16,076 nt of DNA from DASVCZ01 sp036381335 (GCA_036381335.1 DASVCZ010000050.1:1-16076), one strand, 5' to 3'; positions 7,034-14,265 are shown, numbered from the stretch's first letter. The notes: generated by a model not told the origin, from the sequence alone. Made by a program: numbers and translations.

Positions 7034-7423
7034 ATGTCTGAAATGTTAGTGATTGGCTCGCCACTTGACTTGCAAATAGAGTACGGAGCGACTGGGCTCG
7101 AACCGTATCTTTTTTTGAGTGCCCTTGAAAGGGCTTGTCATACCATTGAACAAGAGGGAAATGGAACTTCATTTGAATGTTTCTATATGGGACAAAGAAC
7201 CAGCCTCAGCTTGCAGGAGCAAAGGGAACTAGTGGAAATCGAGTTGGCCATGGATGATTTAGGATTCACTGCTATGTGTTTTGTGAAAATAAGCACTGCT
7301 GAATTTACGGTGGTGGAAAGGAATCGACTCGTTGAGAGGCTGAAAAATGATCTCGATACGTATTTAAAAGTGAACCCTTATCACCTCCTCTACGAAGTAG
7401 TAACTAATGAAATTCTTGACTAA
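7034..7423 (+). CDS. hypothetical soluble protein, possibly in an operon with yerC
   Basis: This 129-aa protein belongs to no family I recognise. The start is the ATG at 7034 (MSEM), with a second ATG three codons on; an in-frame TTG at 6998 lies upstream of the -10 element and is unlikely. The protein is acidic and soluble. It has alternating predicted strands and helices: LVIGSPLDLQIEY, a helix LFLSALERACHTI, FECFYMG, a helix around residues 56-75, then AMCFVKISTAEFTVV and a final amphipathic helix VERLKNDLDTYL. It contains three Cys with no metal-site spacing. Only six bases separate its stop from the YerC start, so the two are very likely co-transcribed and may act together. Confidence 0.7.
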   Translation: MSEMLVIGSPLDLQIEYGATGLEPYLFLSALERACHTIEQEGNGTSFECFYMGQRTSLSLQEQRELVEIELAMDDLGFTAMCFVKISTAEFTVVERNRLVERLKNDLDTYLKVNPYHLLYEVVTNEILD

Positions 7424-7429
7424 AATACT

Positions 7430-7732
7430 ATGACTGAAGCTCAACTATTCTCTCAACTCATCACTCTCTTGTCTGACATCCATTCCTCATCAGAGATGGA
7501 ATCGTTCCTGACTGCCTTTCTGACCGAAACTGAACAATCAGTCCTGTCCAAGCGGTTAACCATTCTAGTTTTGCTCGACAGTGGAAAATCTTATGAAGAA
7601 ATCAGCCGAGAGCTGAAAGTTTCCAGCGCTACTATTTCATCAATCGCCACCATCAAAGATCTTCCCATTACTCAAAAAGCTCTCCAACTCATTAAGCGTG
7701 ATCAGCAACTTAATCGGCTGCTAGGGTTTTAA
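7430..7732 (+). CDS. TrpR-like YerC/YecD family regulator
   Basis: This 100-aa protein matches the small TrpR-related YerC/YecD family in length and layout. FLTETEQSVLSKRLTILVLL (residues 30-49) corresponds to the conserved segment before the DNA-binding helices. GKSYEEISRELKVSSATIS (52-70) is the helix-turn-helix. The tryptophan-binding role of true TrpR is not assumed for this family, and there are no tryptophan biosynthesis genes in the window. It lies six bases after the unknown 129-aa gene and has no visible Shine-Dalgarno. TAAAAT at 7421-7426 is too close to the ATG to serve as its -10. Its target is unknown. Confidence 0.85.
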   Translation: MTEAQLFSQLITLLSDIHSSSEMESFLTAFLTETEQSVLSKRLTILVLLDSGKSYEEISRELKVSSATISSIATIKDLPITQKALQLIKRDQQLNRLLGF

Positions 7733-7780
7733 CTTTAAATGGTGGTTTTTTATTACCTTTAGCTTTGTTCCCTGACCAGG

Positions 7781-7786
7781 TATAAT
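7781..7786 (+). promoter_or_regulatory. -10 element of metG, predicted leaderless
   Basis: A perfect TATAAT ends eight bases before the metG ATG at 7795, so the transcript should start one or two bases before it. The -35 is weak (only TTTAGC is found at the right distance). The 62-base gap after yerC holds no recognisable terminator hairpin. Confidence 0.55.
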
Positions 7787-7794
7787 AGCTTGTC

Positions 7795-9225
7795 ATGAGT
7801 AAAAATACCTTTTACCTTACTACCACGCTGCCTTACGTTAACGCTGAACCCCACATTGGTTTTGCCCTCGAAATAATTGCTGGCGATGTCATTAGTCGGT
7901 ATCATCGATTACTGGGAGAAGATGTTACTTTTAACACCGGTACCGATGAACACGGTCAAAAAATTTATCAAAAAGCCCAAGAAGAAGCTAAAGATCCTCA
8001 GGACTATGTTGATGAATACGCAGCTAAATTCAACCATCTGAAAGAGTTACTTAACTTAAGTTATGACCGATTTATTAGAACCACTGATGACCATCATAAA
8101 AAAGCTGCTCAAGAGTTTTGGCGCCGGTGTCAAGCTAATGGTGATATTTATAAAAAATTATACTCAGTCAAATACTGCATCGGGTGTGAGTTGGAAAAAA
8201 CTGACAGTGAATTAGTTGACGGCCGTTGTCCTCTTCACCCTAATAAAGAACTCGAAATTCGTGAAGAAGAAAATTATTTTTTCCGCTTCTCTAAATATCA
8301 GCAATCCCTTTTAGATCTCTACCAAAAGAACCCCACCTTCGTGAAGCCAGATGCAAAAATGAAGGAGATCAAAAGTTTTGTCGAACAAGGTCTCCAAGAT
8401 TTTAGTATTTCTCGCTTAAAAGAAAAGATGCCCTGGGGAGTCGCTGTTCCAGATGATAACGAACATGTGATGTATGTCTGGTTCGATGCACTCGTTAATT
8501 ATATTTCCACTATTGGTTGGCCTGAAGACATGGCCACCTTTGAGAAGTATTGGCCCGTAGTTCAAATAGCTGGTAAAGATAATCTTCGCCAACAGTCAGC
8601 TATGTGGCAAGCTATGTTGATGTCAGCCGGAGTGGAAAATTCTCAACAAATTTTGATTAATGGCTTCATTAGTGTGGCTGGTCAAAAGATGAGTAAGTCA
8701 CTCGGCAATGTTATTTCTCCTCAGGAAATGGTTGAGCGTTATGGTGCCGACGGCAGCCGATATTTATTGATGAGTCTTGGTCCTATCGGTGATGATATGG
8801 ATGTAACTTGGGAACGATTAGATACCAGTTATACGGCAGCTCTTTCCAATGGTCTGGGCAACTTGTGTTCCAGGGTGGCTAAATTGTGCGAAAAAGCCGA
8901 CGTCACCTTAGAGGCAGATCAGCGTTCTCTGACCAACTTCGCTCCTGAGTATTCCGCTTTACTGGCTGCTTTTGAGTTAAGTGACGCTTTATCGTGGGCG
9001 ATCAACCAAGTATCTGAAACAGATCAGTATTTAAGTGACACCACCCCGTGGAAAAAAACTGGCGCCGAGCAAGCCGATATTTTAAAAACGGCGGTCAAAA
9101 AAATTCTGCTCATTGCCTACCATCTTCAGCCCTTCATGCCAGATACAGCCCGGAAGATTTTGGGCCACTTTACGGCTGAAAAAATTACGGCCTTGGAACC
9201 TTTGTTCCCTCGTTTGCCCAACTAA
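7795..9225 (+). CDS. metG: methionyl-tRNA synthetase, short form
   Basis: It charges tRNA(Met) with methionine. The 476-aa protein starts at ATG 7795 with the typical FYLTTTLPYVNAEPHIG. The HIGH-type motif is HIGF at 20-23 and KMSKS is at 298-302. The connective domain has one zinc site, C128-x2-C131 and C145-x2-H148, the single-knuckle arrangement of the Thermus-type enzyme. The anticodon-binding helical domain fills about 340-476, with the conserved DTTPWK block and a LQPFMPDTARKI segment near the end. The C-terminal EMAPII-like tRNA-binding domain found in longer bacterial forms is absent, consistent with a compact genome. tatD follows after five bases, a common metG-tatD arrangement. Confidence 0.97.
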   Translation: MSKNTFYLTTTLPYVNAEPHIGFALEIIAGDVISRYHRLLGEDVTFNTGTDEHGQKIYQKAQEEAKDPQDYVDEYAAKFNHLKELLNLSYDRFIRTTDDHHKKAAQEFWRRCQANGDIYKKLYSVKYCIGCELEKTDSELVDGRCPLHPNKELEIREEENYFFRFSKYQQSLLDLYQKNPTFVKPDAKMKEIKSFVEQGLQDFSISRLKEKMPWGVAVPDDNEHVMYVWFDALVNYISTIGWPEDMATFEKYWPVVQIAGKDNLRQQSAMWQAMLMSAGVENSQQILINGFISVAGQKMSKSLGNVISPQEMVERYGADGSRYLLMSLGPIGDDMDVTWERLDTSYTAALSNGLGNLCSRVAKLCEKADVTLEADQRSLTNFAPEYSALLAAFELSDALSWAINQVSETDQYLSDTTPWKKTGAEQADILKTAVKKILLIAYHLQPFMPDTARKILGHFTAEKITALEPLFPRLPN

Positions 9226-9230
9226 GCCGC

Positions 9231-10127
9231 ATGCAAACCATGAACATTATTGATACCCACGTCCACTACAATATGGATCCTCTGTATGCTAACTGGCGTG
9301 CTCATTGGCAAAAGGCTCAAGAGCATGGGGTAAAGAAATCAATTGTGGTAGGCACCAACCTCGAAACCAGCCAGCGGGCTGTGGAGATAGCACACCTCGA
9401 CCAGAATTTGTTTGCTGCCATTGGCGAACACCCCTACGTCTATACCTCAAAGCCCAAAGAGGAAATTGCAAAAGCTAAAGAAGTGCTGACATCATATCTA
9501 GACAACAACCCCTCCATCATAGCCCTAGGAGAAACAGGTTTAGATTATTTTCGGTTACCGACAGACGAATCTCGCCACGTACTCATCGAAGCCCAGCAAC
9601 TGGCTTTCCGGATGCACATTGAATTAGCGTTGCAGCATCATCGCTTTCTCATCGTCCACGTTCGAGACCAACAAACACCAACTGAACCAACGATCGGCAA
9701 TGCCTACTGGGATGCGCTGGCAATTCTCCAAGAATATTATCCTCAAAAAAACACGTCCACTGCAGAAAGTTCCGAATCTGCGCCTAACGATCTGGGACCA
9801 CTGCTGTACGACAATGCTAATTACCTTATTGAAAGGTATTCAACAGATAACACTCAACCTCAAACAGACTTTGTACTCCATTGTATTTCTGGCCCAATGA
9901 CCTATATTGAAGAAGCTATGAAACTTGGAGCATACTTTGGCGTGGCCGGAAATGTGACCTATAAATCTGCCGAGAGTATTCGAGACATTGTCAAAAGAGT
10001 TCCCCGCACACGATTGCTTCTAGAAACTGATGCGCCATTTTTACCGCCCCATCCATATCGAGGACAGCAGTGCGAGCCTTGGATGGTGAGCGAAACGGGA
10101 GAATATATTAATTCAAGTGGAATCTAA
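9231..10127 (+). CDS. TatD-family metal-dependent hydrolase with internal insertion and shortened C-terminus
   Basis: TatD proteins are TIM-barrel metallohydrolases, often DNases. The 298-aa frame starts at ATG 9231; ATG 9240 (MNIIDTHVHY) fits the family N-terminus better and may be the true start. Metal ligands are visible as DTHVH (8-12), GETGLDYFR with Glu101, IVHVRD with His143, LHCISG with His217 and ETDAPFLPP with Asp267. Two oddities stand out. The two histidines are 74 residues apart where about 25 is usual, because of a polar insertion rich in Thr, Ser, Pro and Asn (about 147-210). Also, the chain stops soon after the RGxxxEP motif with NSSGI, lacking the terminal helix that normally ends with a Asn-x-x-x-x-Phe segment. 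Its last 15 bases overlap the convergent gene. Core sites are intact, so activity is possible. Confidence 0.85.
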   Translation: MQTMNIIDTHVHYNMDPLYANWRAHWQKAQEHGVKKSIVVGTNLETSQRAVEIAHLDQNLFAAIGEHPYVYTSKPKEEIAKAKEVLTSYLDNNPSIIALGETGLDYFRLPTDESRHVLIEAQQLAFRMHIELALQHHRFLIVHVRDQQTPTEPTIGNAYWDALAILQEYYPQKNTSTAESSESAPNDLGPLLYDNANYLIERYSTDNTQPQTDFVLHCISGPMTYIEEAMKLGAYFGVAGNVTYKSAESIRDIVKRVPRTRLLLETDAPFLPPHPYRGQQCEPWMVSETGEYINSSGI

Positions 10128-10862
10128 TTTTAAAAAGAGGACAATTAACTCACCCTCTATTTGGGAAATCTTTTTAGTTTTGATGCTGTCATTTTCATCA
10201 ATTTCTTCTAAACCAATCAAAATAGTATTGACCCTTTCTTCCACTTCTTCCACATTGAGATTTGTCTGCTCCATTTTGAACCAGGTATCTGGCTTACTAT
10301 ATACTTCAAAATCTTGGTCCATGGCTACTATAAACTCTTCAGTGTGATACTTTTGAAGCAAGTACTTAATACGTTGAACTTTACTAGCGCGACTGACACT
10401 TAAAGATAACTCGTGCGTTTCTATCTTTTGATAAGCATCAATGAAAGAAATAAAGTTTATTAAAAGGTAATATAGTTCACGAACTTGCCGGTGATATGTG
10501 TCTTTTTCCTCATTTTTAAGGAATGGTCTGTATGAACTCTGGTTCGTCAAGGTTTCAGCCACACTGGACATATCCATGAACATAAAACCAATTTTATTGA
10601 AGAGCCTGTTGATTTGCCATTGTGTATCTTGATTTTCTGCCAATTTAATTAGTTTAGCCCACTTTTCATCATCAGCTATAAAAGCCAAGAACATGTGAAG
10701 TGCGCCTGCCATTTGATCTGGAGAGATCATCGAAATCTGTTCTTCTTTGGTAGAATTTTCTTCAATGGTAGTGGCTACTTGGCCTACTTTATCACTAAAT
10801 AATTTAGGGAACTGAAGATACACTTTGCGTTGTTCTTCAAGTTCGAATAATCGCTGTGACAT
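10113..10862 (-). CDS. unknown helical protein of accessory character
   Basis: I do not recognise this 249-aa protein. The ATG at 10862 (MSQRLFELEEQRK) is preferred over a GTG two codons earlier because a -10 ends six bases before it. It is soluble and predicted to be nearly all helical, with no signal peptide. Segments worth noting are LEEQRKVYLQFPKLF near the start, MAGALHMFLAFIADDEKWAKL, the hydrophobic RELYYLLINFISFIDAYQK helix, and an acidic C-terminal part (NVEEVEERVNTILIGLEEIDEND). The middle helix recalls all-helical families such as HEPN, but the diagnostic R-x4-6-H is not seen, so no family is claimed. It is AT-rich relative to metG and the glycosyltransferases, converges on tatD with a 15-base overlap, and follows the 102-aa gene on the same strand. 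Confidence 0.7.
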   Translation of the reverse strand: MSQRLFELEEQRKVYLQFPKLFSDKVGQVATTIEENSTKEEQISMISPDQMAGALHMFLAFIADDEKWAKLIKLAENQDTQWQINRLFNKIGFMFMDMSSVAETLTNQSSYRPFLKNEEKDTYHRQVRELYYLLINFISFIDAYQKIETHELSLSVSRASKVQRIKYLLQKYHTEEFIVAMDQDFEVYSKPDTWFKMEQTNLNVEEVEERVNTILIGLEEIDENDSIKTKKISQIEGELIVLFLKLDST

Positions 10863-10868
10863 GACCAC

Positions 10869-10897
10869 ACTATATGAAATTACTTTTCATCTGTGAA
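10869..10897 (-). promoter_or_regulatory. strong promoter of the 249-aa gene, predicted leaderless
   Basis: On the minus strand TTCACA (10897-10892, five of six) is followed by a 17-base spacer and TATAGT (10874-10869, five of six). Six bases then precede the ATG at 10862, so initiation falls on or next to the A of ATG. This is the best -35/-10 pair in the window. Confidence 0.6.
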
Positions 10898-10910
10898 GTA
10901 GTAACTACTT
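10896..10910. repeat. 15-bp inverted repeat at the -35 of the 249-aa gene
   Basis: AAGTAGT and ACTACTT are exact inverted arms around a single central base. The repeat overlaps the two outer bases of the TTCACA -35 and extends upstream, where a regulator or activator could bind. No candidate binding protein is identified. Confidence 0.45.
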
Positions 10911-10963
10911 ACTTATTACGCGTAGGTTTTTCTTTTCATGAAGAGTTGTAAACATCCCGTTTA

Positions 10964-10987
10964 AGCCCCCGGGCAGGCAGGGGAGCT
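10964..10987. other. GC-rich hairpin between the two accessory genes
   Basis: AGC-CCCC pairs with GGGG-A-GCT, giving seven pairs with one bulged A and a nine-base loop GGGCAGGCA. It is very GC-rich in an AT-rich stretch and sits just past the stop of the 102-aa gene (minus strand). It lacks a following T-run on either strand, so it is not a canonical intrinsic terminator. It may still stall polymerase, stabilise RNA 3' ends, or be a remnant of a mobile repeat. Confidence 0.4.
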
Positions 10988-10990
10988 CAC

Positions 10991-11299
10991 TTAGTCGTTT
11001 ACAGGTTTACTTAAGATATCGTGAATTTTTTGAGTCAGCAATACAACCCTCTCCCTAGTTTCTTCATATATAGCTGGATTAGGGTACAACACCTTGTAGG
11101 CGTCTAAAAGTAGGTTTAAGTCATTGAGAAAAATAAGAAGTCTAGATTCTTCATTCTGATTGATGATCAACGTCTCATCTACGAGTTGTCTTAACTGCTC
11201 AAAAACAGCCACAGCTAAAGCCTTAAACTCCGGTAATATAGCCACCAGCTCACCCCGTCTATCAATAACTACTTTTATGACTTCATTTTTATCTTGCAT
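10991..11299 (-). CDS. unknown small helical protein (102 aa)
   Basis: No family is recognised. The start is the ATG at 11299, with GAGG seven bases upstream, one of the few convincing Shine-Dalgarno sequences in the window. The protein is soluble and mostly helical. It opens with a short hydrophobic VIKVVIDRRGELVAILP segment; helices FKALAVAVFEQLRQLVDETL, LLIFLNDLNLLLDAYKVL and YEETRERVVLLTQKIHDIL follow. The LxxLLLDAYK helix is faintly like the LINFISFIDAYQK helix of the downstream 249-aa protein, which hints at common structure but is too short to prove it. A leadered promoter lies upstream at 11337-11365. The gap of about 130 bases to the 249-aa gene holds a hairpin and a second promoter, so the two can be expressed separately. 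Confidence 0.7.
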   Translation of the reverse strand: MQDKNEVIKVVIDRRGELVAILPEFKALAVAVFEQLRQLVDETLIINQNEESRLLIFLNDLNLLLDAYKVLYPNPAIYEETRERVVLLTQKIHDILSKPVND

Positions 11300-11336
11300 A
11301 TTTCTGCCTCAGTGCTATCTTACACACTTAGTATGT

Positions 11337-11365
11337 ATTTTATCTTGTCCTTCCTTATAAGACAA
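11337..11365 (-). promoter_or_regulatory. promoter of the 102-aa gene, overlapped by an inverted repeat
   Basis: On the minus strand TTGTCT (11365-11360), a 17-base spacer and TAAAAT (11342-11337) precede a leader of about 30 bases ending in GAGG and the ATG. Inverted arms CTTGTC and GACAAG (plus-strand 11344-11349 and 11361-11366, 11-base loop) cover the -35 and the spacer near the -10. A repressor bound there would block polymerase. Confidence 0.5.
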
Positions 11366-11374
11366 GCAGTAGGT

Positions 11375-11380
11375 TATACT
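11375..11380 (+). promoter_or_regulatory. possible -10 of the GT2 glycosyltransferase gene
   Basis: TATACT lies 29 bases before the ATG at 11410, predicting a leader of about 22 bases. No clear -35 is seen. The element sits ten bases from the -35 of the divergent 102-aa gene, so the two promoters would overlap. No Shine-Dalgarno is visible in the leader. Confidence 0.4.
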
Positions 11381-11409
11381 GCACAGTAGCAATCACACCT
11401 AGTATTTCT

Positions 11410-12906
11410 ATGATCAAAACCTATTTCCGCCGCCATCCCGTCCGTACTCAACGGGCGCTGGAAATTTTACCAGGTCTCTTTTCCTGGTCGCTAATTCTTT
11501 TTCCTTTTTGGGGCTCATTTATCGTCCCTGAATTTGTAGCCTATTACGTAATTACTTTTGCTGTTTATTGGGTATATCGGTCTTTTAACTTAGCTATCCT
11601 TTCTGTAGTAGCCCACTTTAGAATTAGAGCCGCTTCCAAGTTTGACTGGATTACTGACCTCAAAATTCAACTCCCTAAAACCTGGGATACCATTCACCAC
11701 ATTATTGTTATCCCTACTTATAAAGAGCCCTTGTCTACCTTAGAACGGACGCTCACAGCACTCAGCCAACAGTCATATCCTTTAAAAAATATCCATATTA
11801 TGCTGTCCTTTGAAGAGCGAGAAGGATCCGATGCTATCGAAAAAGCTACCGCTCTCAAAAAAATGTATGGCAGTCTCTTTGGCAACCTATGGACGACGAT
11901 GCACCCTGACATCGAGGGAGAAGTTAAAGGTAAATCTTCTAACACAGCTTGGGGGGCACGAGAAGCCAAAAAACTCTTGGTCGATACTCAAGGTATTGAT
12001 ATCGAGAAAGTCACTATTACTAGCGAAGACGCCGATGCTCTTTTTCATCATCACTACTTTGCCTATCTGACGTACGATTTTCTGAGAAATCCCAAGCCTT
12101 TTAATCGAGTCTGGCAAGGAGGCATTGTCTTTTATAACAATATTTGGCGGGTACCCTCACCAGTGAGAGTGTTGGCAGCTATCTTTTCGGTCACCCAAAT
12201 GTACATCTTGATGCGCAAGGATCGATTGGTCAACTTTTCTACGTACTCCACCTCTTTAAAACACATCCATGACATTGATTACTGGGATACCGATGTTATT
12301 CCCGAAGACTACCGGATGTTCTTTAAATCGTACTTTGCTAAAAAAGGAGACTTTGAAGTGGAACCCATCTTTCTGCCTATTTATGCCGATGCCGCAGAAT
12401 CGAGTGGCTTCTGGAGCACTATGAAGAATCAGTACGAACAACTCAAGCGCTGGGCTTGGGGCGTCAGTGATGATGCCTACATCGTTCGTCAGTTTATCTT
12501 GGCGGAGGGCGTACCTTTTTGGGACAAAACCATTCGGGTCTTAAAAGTAATCGAGGACCACTTCTTATGGCCAGTCAACTGGTTTGCTATTACTATTGCG
12601 GCCTTTTTGCCACCCTTACTTAATGAAGATTTTACTCGGACTCAACTGGGGAAGACGTTACCTCAAACGACTTCGTTTTTATTGACTTTGTCGCTGGTGT
12701 CGATGATCGTCATTTTTATGATTGATGCCGCTAACCGCCCCCCTCGTCCTAATAAGCGTAATCTTTTTTCTTATATTCTCCAGCCATTGGAGTTCTTTTT
12801 ATTACCCGTGATTGGGTTTTTCTTTTCTGCGTTGCCAGGATTGGATGCCCATACCCGCTTAATGATTGGCAAATATATCGAGTACAAGGTGACAGAAAAG
12901 GTGTAA
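11410..12906 (+). CDS. membrane-bound family 2 glycosyltransferase
   Basis: This 498-aa protein has the layout of processive or membrane-anchored GT2 enzymes, which transfer sugars from nucleotide donors at the inner face of the membrane. Two hydrophobic segments lie within residues 18-65. The catalytic domain opens with HHIIVIPTYKEPLSTLERTL, followed by KGKSSNTAWG. SEDADAL (205-211) holds the DxD-type metal site, Asp207 and Asp209. VIPEDYRMF has the Glu299-Asp300 catalytic-base region, and QLKRW (344-348) is the QxxRW acceptor motif. Several C-terminal hydrophobic helices span about 385-475. Presence of QxxRW favours a polymerising or cellulose-synthase-like type, but the product cannot be named. 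It heads a run of membrane glycosyltransferase genes on the same strand. Confidence 0.88.
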   Translation: MIKTYFRRHPVRTQRALEILPGLFSWSLILFPFWGSFIVPEFVAYYVITFAVYWVYRSFNLAILSVVAHFRIRAASKFDWITDLKIQLPKTWDTIHHIIVIPTYKEPLSTLERTLTALSQQSYPLKNIHIMLSFEEREGSDAIEKATALKKMYGSLFGNLWTTMHPDIEGEVKGKSSNTAWGAREAKKLLVDTQGIDIEKVTITSEDADALFHHHYFAYLTYDFLRNPKPFNRVWQGGIVFYNNIWRVPSPVRVLAAIFSVTQMYILMRKDRLVNFSTYSTSLKHIHDIDYWDTDVIPEDYRMFFKSYFAKKGDFEVEPIFLPIYADAAESSGFWSTMKNQYEQLKRWAWGVSDDAYIVRQFILAEGVPFWDKTIRVLKVIEDHFLWPVNWFAITIAAFLPPLLNEDFTRTQLGKTLPQTTSFLLTLSLVSMIVIFMIDAANRPPRPNKRNLFSYILQPLEFFLLPVIGFFFSALPGLDAHTRLMIGKYIEYKVTEKV

Positions 12907-12947
12907 GGTCACAAAAAATAACTCTCGCTTCTTTATAAAAAAACAGC

Positions 12948-12953
12948 TACTAT
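12948..12953 (+). promoter_or_regulatory. weak -10-like element before the second glycosyltransferase gene
   Basis: TACTAT matches four of six -10 bases and ends seven bases before the ATG at 12961, the spacing seen at the leaderless genes. No -35 is apparent and read-through from the gene ending at 12906 is equally likely. Confidence 0.2.
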
Positions 12954-12960
12954 TAAGCAT

Positions 12961-14265
12961 ATGAAACTGCTCACTGAAAATTACATTACCCGTGGCTTCT
13001 GGGGTGATGAAGCTTGGACCGCCCTTATTTCTCAACGTTCGATTCCGGAAATGCTGCGCGTGACCGGCGAAGATTTTCACCCACCCATGTACTATTTGCT
13101 GGTTCATTTCTGGGGCTCGATGTTTGGCTTCAGTGAGTTAGCTATTCGGAGCTTATCGTTTATTTTCTTTGCAGCCACGCCTCTCATGACCTATTTCTTG
13201 TCTGGGTTTCTCTTTAAGGAAAAATCTTCACGCCTTTTAACCAGTGCCTTGGTTACTATCTCGCCAATTTTGTTTACCTATGCTTTCGAATCTCGAGCCT
13301 ATGCTATTCTCACCTTTTTATCGGTGGCAACCAGTTTCTTATTCTGGAAAAGTCGGACTGCCAAAACCTGGAAACTACCCTTAGCATACATGCTGTTGTC
13401 TGCCTTCACCGTCTACGTCCATTACTACGCTTGGTTTATTCTGGCTGCACACGGAGTCTATGCCCTACTTTTTGAATGGAAAACGATTAAGAAAATCTGG
13501 TGGGTGGGAGTAGGCGTCATCTTGATCCAGCTCCCTTGGGTGCCCGTGCTTTTTTCTCAGGTGAATTCGGTCAGTAACAGCTACTGGATTGGCGCCATGA
13601 ACGCTCGAACGCATCTAGAGTTCTTTTATCGGGTAGCTGCAGGTGACATTGGCATTACTCTGCAAATAACGACGGGCCGAGTCATTGCCTTGATCGTAGC
13701 CGTGAGTTTAGTCGCTCGCTTTTGGCAAAGAAAGACGACTCCTTTCTATCGTTTCCTGTTATTATGGCTCGTTGTACCCACCTTGATCCCAACCTTGATC
13801 TCATTTTTTGTACCTGTTTTTTTCTACCGCTACTTGATCTTTAGTTCGGTCCCCCTACTGCTGCTAACTGTCGACGGGCTCCGAACGTTGCCCAAGTTCG
13901 TGGGCGTGGGCGCCACCTTAGTGGTCATAGCGCTCTATCTAAGTCTGACGTGGACTCGCTTCGTGCAGTACCCTCACACTATGCGCCAAGAATTAGCTAC
14001 CATCTATGAGACCAAACAACCAGGTGAAGGCGAAATTTACACCGTGCTGCCTTCGTTTGCTGAAGTCATGTACTATGCCGGGCCCACCGAAAAGATTATC
14101 GTCACCCCTGAGGGCTTAATTCAGTTTTCTGGTAAAAGTTTGCTGGATTCGTTTGTTCGGACTGGTGAAGTCACGATTGCCGAACCGCCCACTGACGCCG
14201 AGTATTGGTATCTAGAGCCAGGACCGAAGAGTAGGTTGGTGACACCCGCCACAGATTCTAAGTAG
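12961..14265 (+). CDS. GT-C (family 39/PMT-like) membrane glycosyltransferase lacking the first helix
   Basis: Such proteins transfer sugars from polyprenyl-phosphate donors on the outer side of the membrane. The 434-aa protein shows the GT-C first-loop motif GFWGDEAWTAL with Asp16-Glu17, then EDFHPPMYYLLVHFWGSMFG and SELAIRSLS, followed by about eight to ten hydrophobic helices and a soluble C-terminal part (from ~350). The Asp-Glu pair normally follows a first transmembrane helix; in the neighbour at 14305 it is at 41-42. Here only 15 residues precede it and an in-frame TAA at 12919-12921 blocks extension, so the first helix is absent. Either the chain starts in an unusual way or the 5' end has been lost or frameshifted. 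No Shine-Dalgarno is seen. Confidence 0.82.
   Translation: MKLLTENYITRGFWGDEAWTALISQRSIPEMLRVTGEDFHPPMYYLLVHFWGSMFGFSELAIRSLSFIFFAATPLMTYFLSGFLFKEKSSRLLTSALVTISPILFTYAFESRAYAILTFLSVATSFLFWKSRTAKTWKLPLAYMLLSAFTVYVHYYAWFILAAHGVYALLFEWKTIKKIWWVGVGVILIQLPWVPVLFSQVNSVSNSYWIGAMNARTHLEFFYRVAAGDIGITLQITTGRVIALIVAVSLVARFWQRKTTPFYRFLLLWLVVPTLIPTLISFFVPVFFYRYLIFSSVPLLLLTVDGLRTLPKFVGVGATLVVIALYLSLTWTRFVQYPHTMRQELATIYETKQPGEGEIYTVLPSFAEVMYYAGPTEKIIVTPEGLIQFSGKSLLDSFVRTGEVTIAEPPTDAEYWYLEPGPKSRLVTPATDSK

Noticed and set aside
7078..7112. GGGCTCGAACC, resembling the T-arm of a minus-strand tRNA
   Set aside because: The flanks do not pair into a T-stem or acceptor stem, no anticodon arm is found, and it lies inside a convincing coding frame (129-aa protein).
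7394..7406. 13-base match between the 129-aa gene and 10895-10907 (GAAGTAGTAACTA)
   Set aside because: About one or two such matches are expected by chance in a window this size, and the first copy is coding without symmetry.
7733..7780. T-rich stretch after the YerC gene as a terminator
   Set aside because: TTTTTT is present but no stem precedes it.
10113..10862. HEPN-type RNase assignment for the 249-aa protein
   Set aside because: One helix looks similar, but the R-x4-6-H active-site motif is not visible.
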